DNA from: Verrucomicrobiales bacterium
Lineage (GTDB): Bacteria > Verrucomicrobiota > Verrucomicrobiia > Limisphaerales > UBA9464
DNA: 35,182 nucleotides
Reading direction: 5' to 3'
Assembly (NCBI GenBank): GCA_005793375.1
Contig: SXSK01000324.1
Location: forward strand, 1 to 35,182
The position numbers and the translations under genes are program-made. Under the pieces are notes generated by a model. It had not been told where the DNA came from and made no database searches. It saw nothing but the letters and a program-made list of their open reading frames with translations. Below, one piece after another: positions 28,110 through 35,182 of the stretch. Within the stretch, counting starts at the first letter, position 1, and each line of letters starts with the position of its first letter.

Positions 28110-29135
28110 TCAGATGCAGCGCGTGAACTTCTGTAGGGTGTGGCAGTCCAGCGGGATCTCGCCTCGTTTGCCCCCGGCCGAATACACGACTTCGGTGAGA
28201 TAAATATCTCCACGAAAATCGCAGGCAATGTCGTGAGGCGCGAAAAAATCTCCGGGTGCCGTGGGTTGAAGGCCCCCGCCCCAGCGCGAAAGCACCTTGC
28301 CTTCAGGCGATAGGATGCTGATACGGCCGCCGGTGGAACCCGGGGGCGGCAGTGGATTGCCTGGCCAGAGGGCGCAGCGGTAACCAAGTTCCGCGACCAG
28401 CGCGTTCCCGGCCGGATCGAATCGCACTTGGCAGGGACGCGCCAGATTGTCCCAGGAATCCAAGAAGTCTCCGTCTGAAGAAAAGATCTGAATGCGGCTG
28501 TTTTCGCGGTCGGCGACAAACACTCGGCCCTGGCGATCCACAGCGATTCCGTGTGGCAGATGGAATTGACCTGGCGCGGCGCCGGGTTTACCCCAGGAAC
28601 GGATCAGGCGACCTTCCGGATCGAATTTATGGACCCGCGCGTTGCCATATCCATCGGATACATAGAGTTCGCCTTCATGTCCGATGGCGACATTGGTCGG
28701 TAGATTGAAGGGAGGTCCTCCACGCACCACCCCACGGTAATCGACTTGGGTGGCACCGGTATCGGAGGGGATTCCCGGGTTGCCTAACGTCATTAACAGC
28801 CTGCCTTCCGGGGTAAACTTGCGCACTGTATGTTCGTAATCGTCGACGGTATAGATCGAATCATCCGGCCCCACAGTAACCCCATGGGGATGCTGGAATC
28901 TGCCCTCACCCCAGGATTCGAGAAATGTGCCATCCGAATCGTAGACCTGCATTTCGTTTCGACCGCGATTGAACACGAAGACACGACCACGTGAATCGCA
29001 CGCAACGCCGCTGGCCTCGACCCAATGAAACGCTTCACCAGAAGGGCATCGAGCCCATTGGGCATCTGCGTGGTACCGAAAGCTGCCGGTACCTACCAGC
29101 GGATGGTCCGTGTGGGATTCAGAGGATAGGGTCAT
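28110..29135 (-). CDS. NHL-repeat beta-propeller protein
   Basis: Repeated units such as FHLPHGIAVDRQGRVFVADRENSRIQIFSSDGDFLDSW. Confidence 0.9.
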   Translation of the reverse strand: MTLSSESHTDHPLVGTGSFRYHADAQWARCPSGEAFHWVEASGVACDSRGRVFVFNRGRNEMQVYDSDGTFLESWGEGRFQHPHGVTVGPDDSIYTVDDYEHTVRKFTPEGRLLMTLGNPGIPSDTGATQVDYRGVVRGGPPFNLPTNVAIGHEGELYVSDGYGNARVHKFDPEGRLIRSWGKPGAAPGQFHLPHGIAVDRQGRVFVADRENSRIQIFSSDGDFLDSWDNLARPCQVRFDPAGNALVAELGYRCALWPGNPLPPPGSTGGRISILSPEGKVLSRWGGGLQPTAPGDFFAPHDIACDFRGDIYLTEVVYSAGGKRGEIPLDCHTLQKFTRCI

Positions 29136-29169
29136 CGAGAGGTCGCACTCTAGGTGGTGACGGAGGGTC

Positions 29170-30222
29170 CTATTTTCCGGATCGCTGCGGGTGAAATCCG
29201 CGAGTCTTTACTTTGAGCCGGTACAATCCCTTGTCGATGGTGATGTACAAGGAATGAGCGTCCTCACCGATGCCGAACTCGACGTTGCTGGGGATGCCTT
29301 TCCAGTCCTCGAAAAGCCCGGATTGGTTCCGTGGACCCGTCTCCACGAAGGTTAACTCTTTCCCTTGGGGACTCACGACCATCAGTCCGGGACGCGCCAG
29401 GCTTCGACAAGCCAGATAAACGTGGCTTTCGGTGTCGACCGTCATGCCGTCACAACCGTTTTCTTGGCCGAAATCCACCAGGGTCTTCGGCGGCCCGCTG
29501 ACCTTACCCTGAGCGTCCAGTGGAAAGGCGTGGACCTTCATGGCACCGCGTTTGGGGACTGGATCGGTGGGCTTTAGGCGATTACCGCCGTTATTGTGGT
29601 CGCCGACATACAGGGTTCGTTGGTCGGGGCTCAAGACGATCCCATTCGGTTTTTCCGGGAGACGCGTGATTTCGGTAACCGTCCCGTCTCGGTCTAAACG
29701 ATAGACAGCCTCACGTTCCAGCTCGCGCGGCTCGGTCCCGCCGTAACGAGGGTCGGTAAAATAGATCCGGCCTTTCAAGTCCACGCAGAGATCATTGGGC
29801 GAATTGAAGCGATGGCCTGTGATTCGGTCGACCAGAGTGGAACCTTTCTGGGTGGCGAGGTCCCAGCGGATGAGTCGTCGACCTCCTCCGTCCGCGCCAT
29901 CGCAAGAAACCATTGAACCGTCGGACAAAAATGCCAAACCGTTGGATTTCCCCGATCGATCGGTGAAGACAGAAACCCGTCCCGTCTTGGGTTCGTAACG
30001 CAGGATCATCCCGTCATCTGCTCCAAATGGCATATCGGTGAAGTAAATGCTGCCATCGGGCGCGACTGCCGGACCCTCGGTCAGACCGCTATTGAGTTTT
30101 GCGGTGCGGGTATGGAGTGGTTCCAAATGTGCGCCAGGCATGAGAATCGGATCTTCGGCAGCACGGGCCAGTGGGGCAACCCACGCCAATAATAGAATCA
30201 AGGTTGGTGCGAAAGTCTTCAT
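29170..30222 (-). CDS. SMP-30/gluconolactonase/LRE family protein, secreted
   Basis: MKTFAPTLILLLAWVAPLARAAEDP signal; LTEGPAVAPDGSIYFTDMP; SNGLAFLSDGSMVSCDG; NSPNDLCVDLKGRIYFTDPRYGG; PNGIVLSPDQRTLYVGD. Confidence 0.94.
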   Translation of the reverse strand: MKTFAPTLILLLAWVAPLARAAEDPILMPGAHLEPLHTRTAKLNSGLTEGPAVAPDGSIYFTDMPFGADDGMILRYEPKTGRVSVFTDRSGKSNGLAFLSDGSMVSCDGADGGGRRLIRWDLATQKGSTLVDRITGHRFNSPNDLCVDLKGRIYFTDPRYGGTEPRELEREAVYRLDRDGTVTEITRLPEKPNGIVLSPDQRTLYVGDHNNGGNRLKPTDPVPKRGAMKVHAFPLDAQGKVSGPPKTLVDFGQENGCDGMTVDTESHVYLACRSLARPGLMVVSPQGKELTFVETGPRNQSGLFEDWKGIPSNVEFGIGEDAHSLYITIDKGLYRLKVKTRGFHPQRSGK

Positions 30223-30491
30223 GCGATCAAGTGAGGGGCTGGCGTGATTAAACTCCCAGTGGCTGAGATTGGAAAGCAGCAAAACTAAATGGAGTCGCCT
30301 CGCGAAGCCGCTTCGGGAATTCATCCCCAACCTCGTGATGGCTGCCCAATGGTTAAATCGTTATGGCTGAATAATTATTCGACTTTGCCCTAATGTCGGT
30401 GAGGAAGTCAGAACGGACGTTGCCGGGGTCGACGGTGGAGGGATTGCACGCTCTCGCCAAAACGTTCGGACTCGGAGACGCTACCAACACG

Positions 30492-32255
30492 CTACTCCTT
30501 TTTGATCTCATCGAAGTGCGTCCCGCCGAAATCCAACTGGTAGATCATGCCCTCAAAGCCTACCGCGTAGAGGTTGCCGGTTTCATCAGCGCCGATGGAG
30601 ACAAGTCCTTGGGGCAGGGTGCCGATTTGGCGAACGGCCTTCAGTTTGCCGTTCTCCTGCGTCAGTCCGAAAAGGCGTTTTGACATGTAATCACCGCAAA
30701 CGTACACGCCGTAGAATGACGATTGTTTGTCACCGCGATAGACATATCCGCCCGTTACCGAGATGCCGTATTTTCTCTTGTAGGAGAAGATGGGCTGGGT
30801 GAAGGAGCGACCTTCGCGCCGATACTGGTTTGAGAACGGTTCAAACCCTTCGTAAACGTTCCAGCCGTGGTTTTCCCCGCGTCGTACGATGGCCACCTCC
30901 TCTTGGCGATCCTGCCCGACATCCGCGAGCCACAGATCGCCGGTGATACGATCGAAGCTGAAGCGCCAGGGATTGCGGAAGCCGTAGGCCCAAATTTCAG
31001 GCCGTGCCTCGGGCATGCCCACGAAAGGATTGTCCTTGGGAATGGCGTAACCCAAAACACCTTCCGTGCGGTCGATATCGATTCGCAATAACTTGCCCAG
31101 AAGCAGTTGCAGGTTTTGGGCGTGCCCGTTGGGATCGTGGTGTGGACCTGTGTCGCCCATCACAATGTAGAGAAAGCCATCGGGACCGAATTGTAAGCAG
31201 CCACCACTGTGGTCCTCAGCCACACTGACAATCGTCATCACCCGACGCGGGGGATTCCCGGAATCGCGTTTGAAATCCAAAGCGAAGGTTTTTTCAACGA
31301 CAATTGTAGCCACCTTGCCTTCCTCAAAAACCTGATACTTCAGGTAGTACTTTCGGTTCTGGCGAAACTTGGGATGGAAGGCCACGTCGAGAAGGCCATT
31401 CGGTCCGCGTTCGTAAAACACCTCACTGGAGAGATCGGAAAAGAGTGTCTTGATCTCGCCCGTCGCGGTCTTCTCAAGGAGCCAGATGACGCCCTGCTGA
31501 TGCAGCACCAGAAAGACATTGCTCATCGCAGGCACTTGGCGAAATGACGTGAGCCCAGTTTGGACCTTGGCGCGCGGCAGCTTGAGTTCCTCGGAAATAA
31601 AGGGTCGTGCGCTCACGGGTTTCACCAATTGGGGAATTACCTTCGGCATGCCGTGATGGCTGGCTTGTGCGGATTCCGGTTGGCGCAACGTGGTTAGATA
31701 TTCCGTAAGGTCTGTGAATTCCTGAAGAGAAAGCCCCGTTTGTAATCCTTCTGGCATGAGCGACAACGCGCTGCCTCGCTGTTCTTTGATGTCGGCCTTG
31801 GCAATGGACAACAGCTTCCCTTCTGCGTCCATCAACTGCAAACCCGTCGCCGTTGCCTGTTTGAGGACCCCTTGGACTGTGTCTCCTGATTTCGTTTCGA
31901 CGATCACCGTACCATAGCCCGGGGCGATTGTGGCCGAAGGTTTTAGGATGGCATCGATGAGGTCACGTCGCCCGAATGCGTCACCTGCTGCAAACAGGTC
32001 CGGACCGGCTTTGGTGGCCCGGCCGTCCACTGAGTGACACTTGGAGCAGGCTAGCCGCGTCTCTTCCACAAAGAGTTTGGCTCCACGCTCGACATCGCCC
32101 TCGTGAGTCAGTGCGAATTTACGATACTCCTCCAGGCTTGGTGTTTGGGCGGGAGCCTTGGCCACTGGAGCTTGTGCGCGACTGGGAAGTTCGGTGCTCC
32201 AGAACAAAATCAAGGCCGTCGAGCAGACGAGGAGGTATCGGGGCAAGGTTTTCAA
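30492..32255 (-). CDS. Pirellula-type heme-binding cytochrome domain fused to PQQ-type sugar dehydrogenase (GSDH) beta-propeller
   Basis: CSKCHSVDG...GPDLFAAGDAFGRRDLIDAILKPSATIAPGYGTVIVETKSGDTVQGVL; then GLLDVAFHPKF, YIVMGDTG, WAYGFRNPWRFSFDRITGDLWLADVGQDRQEEVAIV. Confidence 0.93.
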   Translation of the reverse strand: MKTLPRYLLVCSTALILFWSTELPSRAQAPVAKAPAQTPSLEEYRKFALTHEGDVERGAKLFVEETRLACSKCHSVDGRATKAGPDLFAAGDAFGRRDLIDAILKPSATIAPGYGTVIVETKSGDTVQGVLKQATATGLQLMDAEGKLLSIAKADIKEQRGSALSLMPEGLQTGLSLQEFTDLTEYLTTLRQPESAQASHHGMPKVIPQLVKPVSARPFISEELKLPRAKVQTGLTSFRQVPAMSNVFLVLHQQGVIWLLEKTATGEIKTLFSDLSSEVFYERGPNGLLDVAFHPKFRQNRKYYLKYQVFEEGKVATIVVEKTFALDFKRDSGNPPRRVMTIVSVAEDHSGGCLQFGPDGFLYIVMGDTGPHHDPNGHAQNLQLLLGKLLRIDIDRTEGVLGYAIPKDNPFVGMPEARPEIWAYGFRNPWRFSFDRITGDLWLADVGQDRQEEVAIVRRGENHGWNVYEGFEPFSNQYRREGRSFTQPIFSYKRKYGISVTGGYVYRGDKQSSFYGVYVCGDYMSKRLFGLTQENGKLKAVRQIGTLPQGLVSIGADETGNLYAVGFEGMIYQLDFGGTHFDEIKKE

Positions 32256-32349
32256 GTGAACTGAGAGAGTGAAGATTTCGCTCCATTAGGGTCAAGTCCT
32301 CAACCCAACTTCGGAATCACGCAGAAGCAGAAGCCCTTTTGAACCGTGG

Positions 32350-32673
32350 CTACTGTCGCATCTGATTGGGAATAGTCGCCCAATCCAGCCCGAAACGCGC
32401 AAGATATTTGCTGAGTCGATCCGCATCGTTGGTGTGCTTTCGCCCGAGCCGAGTGACGCGGAAGAGTTTTCTTCCTGCATCGGACTGCGTGCGCGATTTA
32501 CGGCATACCCGTATGACATAAGCGAGCTGGGCTTGGTCGAAGGGATCGATCTCCTCCAGCCTTTTCGGGCCGAGCAGTTCGTTCAGGAGTTCGGCTTCGT
32601 CATCCTCCCATTCCGGCTCAGACCATGCGGCGCGCAGACGGGTGAATTCTTCCTCCGGTAGGGGGCGATAACC
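32350..32673 (-). pseudogene. C-terminal remnant of an RtcR-type sigma54-dependent regulator
   Basis: YRPLPEEEFTRLRAAW...EIDPFDQAQLAYVIRVCRKSRTQSDAGRKLFRVTRLGRKHTNDADRLSKYLARFGLDW resembles the RtcR C-terminal region; no AAA+ domain upstream. Confidence 0.7.
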
Positions 32674-33191
32674 TGAATTTCCGGCGGCGAGAAGATGCCA
32701 TCGCTGGTGGTCAACGGTGTTTGCGATTCGAATCGGACGTACCGGCCAGAAACTGCCGCAGGCAGATTGTAGACAACTTGCAATGGCGGACGGCCTGCGT
32801 ACGTGGTCGTTCAGAGGACTTTCCGGTTGGCGTCGAGGATGCTCAGCGTAAAGTCGTCGTTTCGGACGGTGCAGGGGTTGAAAAGCGCCGAGCATTCGCC
32901 CGCATCTAGAAGTCGGAACCAGACTTTCAAGCGTCCAATCGGCTTGCTCTCGCCCAAGTCCACTTCCCACCAGCCCGGATCTTCGGGAGCTTCATTTATA
33001 GTGACGGATTCGCTGGAGAAGGATTGGTTGGTGTTGCCGTCGTTGGCATGACTCGCATCACCGCCGGGGCCGGTGCTGGATTGGGAGGCGGTGCCGGTGG
33101 GAGCCCAGTTGACCTCAGTGAACTGTTGCGCTTTCAAGGCCATGTCGAACGCCGTCGCAACGATTAGGAGCCGGGAGCGAAGCTTACTCAT
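32664..33191 (-). pseudogene. Discoidin (F5/8 type C)-like domain secreted protein interrupted by one in-frame TGA
   Basis: Same-frame translation ...VNWAPTGTASQSSTGPGGDASHANDGNTNQSFSS...GWWEVDLGESKPIGRLKVWFRLLD...DANRKVL*TTTYAGRPPLQVVYNLPAAVSGRYVRFESQTPLTTSDGIFSPPEIQV; stop at 32811-32813. Confidence 0.72.
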
Positions 33192-33516
33192 AGGTGTTTC
33201 AATGGGTTTTTGGTAATGGAACCGATGGTTAAATCCGGACCAGCCTTGAGTGGTTCAATGGGACTTATCATGGGGCCCACAAGGCACTTGGCGGCAGGAT
33301 GATCGGCCGTTCTGAGAGCCTGTTGAAACGGGCGTGTTCGTTCAAAGTAAATACTAAGACTTGGCCCGAGCTCTCTTGGAACACGAATTCATGCAGGCCT
33401 GCTGTAACCTGAGTGTGGCGATTCCTTAATGATTCTGATGTAGGGGTTGAAGCCGATAACCGAATGGTCCTACTCGATAGAGCTTCAATCCAATAAATCA
33501 ATGTATCGATGAAATT

Positions 33517-34167
33517 ATGATTATGAATCACCAGCACTTGTATCTCGTAGGTTGGGCGCAGGCATTGCAACGTATCGCACTGGCCTTGCTCTTGGTGGCC
33601 AGCAGCTTGGTTTCGACTCGCGGTCAGGCCGGAGACATCTCCCCGGGGCCCGTCCTCCCATTGCCAATCGTGACGGTCATTAAAAATGAATTCTCCGGAG
33701 CCAGAGGTTGGAGGATTAGCTGGGCAGGGGGTATTCTGGGCGATAGTACCGCCAAAAACTGGAGGAAAATCTTCAGCACGGTTACGGGTTCCGTAAATAG
33801 CGTCAACTTTCTCAATGCCACGGGCGTGGTGAACACCGATAATGCGGATATGTCGCTCTGGGGACGATTGAGCGCCACGTCGAAACTCGGTGAGCTGAAC
33901 CAAGTGGGCGTTCTCAAGAACACCAAGTTTCGGTTGTCGACATGGAACCTGGCCACCTTGGAGAACGCGGCCAAGGTTAATCCCGCGACCTTTGGAGTGG
34001 CGTTCGAATTTGGTTTCTTCGGCCCTGTAGTCACCGAGACGGCGCCCTACCAAACGGGTCAAATCTATCTCTTCAAAACGGATCGACCCCAGCCCAAATA
34101 TGGCGCAGTTCGAATAGTGAAGTGGGGTGGTTCTGAAACCATCATCGAAGTCGTGGTTCAGAAATAG
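33517..34167 (+). CDS. Hypothetical secreted protein
   Basis: 216 aa ORF with hydrophobic N-terminus IALALLLVASSLVSTRGQA; no recognisable domain. Confidence 0.5.
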   Translation: MIMNHQHLYLVGWAQALQRIALALLLVASSLVSTRGQAGDISPGPVLPLPIVTVIKNEFSGARGWRISWAGGILGDSTAKNWRKIFSTVTGSVNSVNFLNATGVVNTDNADMSLWGRLSATSKLGELNQVGVLKNTKFRLSTWNLATLENAAKVNPATFGVAFEFGFFGPVVTETAPYQTGQIYLFKTDRPQPKYGAVRIVKWGGSETIIEVVVQK

Positions 34168-34221
34168 CACAACCACGCCACCTCCTGCTGGAGGGCTTCT
34201 TCCAGCGATTGAATAATCCAA

Positions 34222-34260
34222 CACCCGAAGCGTCGGGCCGCAGCTCGACGACTTCGGGTG
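34222..34260 (+). terminator. Strong hairpin (CACCCGAAG-CGTCG...CGACG-A-CTTCGGGTG), terminator or leader structure
   Basis: 14-bp near-perfect inverted repeat with one bulged A, followed shortly by TTTT; between a CDS end at 34167 and the ALDH start at 34357. Confidence 0.5.
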
Positions 34261-34356
34261 AGCTCGTTTTACCACCGGAACGGCTCTCAGCATTCACCCG
34301 GGTTCACTGGAATAGGGGATGGCCAAGCACGAGGATTCCAGCCAAATACAGCGCGC

Positions 34357-35182
34357 ATGAATCTTTCGAGCATCGTTGCCGGCCGTCCCGTGACCTCAGG
34401 CGAAACCCTCACCGTCCGATTTCCTTTTGACGGATCAGTGACGGGAACGGTTCGGCAAGCGGGTCGCACCCACACGGAAGCCGCGGTTTCGGCGGCCGTG
34501 AATTTTCGCGAGACACCCACACGATATCAGCGGGCGGAGATCCTAGAAAAGACTCGGGCGGCTCTGGAGTCCTGTCGCGATGAGTTCGCACGGCTGATCA
34601 GCTTGGAGACGGGACTGGCATTGCGCGAAGCGCGCTATGAGGTGGGACGCACTGTGGATGTCTTGAGGTTCGCGTCGATCGAGGCGCTGCGCGATGACGG
34701 ACAGATTTTTTCCTGTGATATTTCGGCCCAAGGCAAGGCTCGTAAGATTTTCACGACGCGCGAGCCGTTGCGATGTGCTGTGGCGATCACGCCATTTAAT
34801 CATCCCCTGAATCAGGTCGCTCACAAGGTTGGGCCGGCGATTGCGGCGGGCACGCCCATGATCTTGAAACCTTCCGAAAAGACGCCTCTGGTAGCATTGC
34901 GTTTTGCGGAGTTGCTGTTTGCGGCGGGGTTGCCGGGTCCGATGCTCAGTGTTTTGTTGGGACCAACGGCAGAGGTTGCCGAAGTGTTGGTGAAACATCC
35001 CGATGTCGACGTGGTGGCGTTCACGGGCAGTGTGCCGGTGGGCAAACGCATCGCGGCAACCGCGGGCTACAAAAAACTCGTGCTCGAGTTGGGCGGCAAT
35101 GATCCGTTGATCGTGATGGAAGACGCGGACCTCGAACTGGCTGTCACCTTGGCGGCGGAAGGGAGTTATCGCAATTCCGGTC
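34357..35182 (+). CDS. Aldehyde dehydrogenase, phosphonoacetaldehyde dehydrogenase (PhnY)-like; partial, runs off window
   Basis: Open frame from ATG 34357 to end: DDGQIFSCDISAQGKARKIFTTREPL...AITPFNHPLNQVAHKVGPAIAAGTPMILKPSEKTPL...VAFTGSVPVGKRIAATAGYKKLVLELGGNDPLIVMEDADL; not in the supplied ORF list because no stop occurs in the window. Confidence 0.85.
   Translation, partial: MNLSSIVAGRPVTSGETLTVRFPFDGSVTGTVRQAGRTHTEAAVSAAVNFRETPTRYQRAEILEKTRAALESCRDEFARLISLETGLALREARYEVGRTVDVLRFASIEALRDDGQIFSCDISAQGKARKIFTTREPLRCAVAITPFNHPLNQVAHKVGPAIAAGTPMILKPSEKTPLVALRFAELLFAAGLPGPMLSVLLGPTAEVAEVLVKHPDVDVVAFTGSVPVGKRIAATAGYKKLVLELGGNDPLIVMEDADLELAVTLAAEGSYRNSG

Noticed and set aside
32811-32813. In-frame TGA as a selenocysteine codon
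   Set aside because: No recognisable SECIS-like structure by eye, no redox context in a discoidin-like strand, and the neighbouring RtcR fragment shows the locus is decaying.
33268-34293. 341 aa minus-strand ORF
   Set aside because: No signal, domain or plausible composition; the plus-strand ORF 33517-34167 with a signal-like N-terminus is preferred, though uncertainty remains.

Overview
A 35.2 kb chromosomal window, gene-dense on both strands. Its gene content (prepilin-type DUF1559-like gene, DUF1501, Pirellula-type cytochrome, MoxR/DUF58/VWA operon) suggests Verrucomicrobia or a related PVC lineage; taxonomy is inference. Well-supported genes include a truncated ECF sigma factor, VOC protein, MoxR/DUF58/VWA operon with an embedded sulfite dehydrogenase pair (SorAB-like), FeoA, a diheme cytochrome, coaD, two-domain oxidoreductases, an aminotransferase, rluD-like pseudouridine synthase, lgt, an esterase, CotH, SelO, an acyl-CoA ligase, DUF1501, a sugar ABC transporter lacking its ATPase, an ADH/NHL/SMP-30 operon, a cytochrome-glucose dehydrogenase fusion, and the 5' part of a phosphonoacetaldehyde-dehydrogenase-like gene running off the window. 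The observations most worth a second look are: (1) a secreted CX5R phosphatase-like domain fused to a C-terminal class II cytochrome-like domain; (2) a dispersed intergenic hairpin repeat family with stem variants that retain pairing; (3) a junction between a nonsense-interrupted discoidin-like gene and an orphan RtcR C-terminus; (4) sorAB nested in a MoxR/BatA-type operon; (5) an ABC importer with two permeases and a binding protein but no ATPase. No CRISPR array, rRNA or convincing tRNA was seen. All calls come from reading the sequence and translations; no database search was run.
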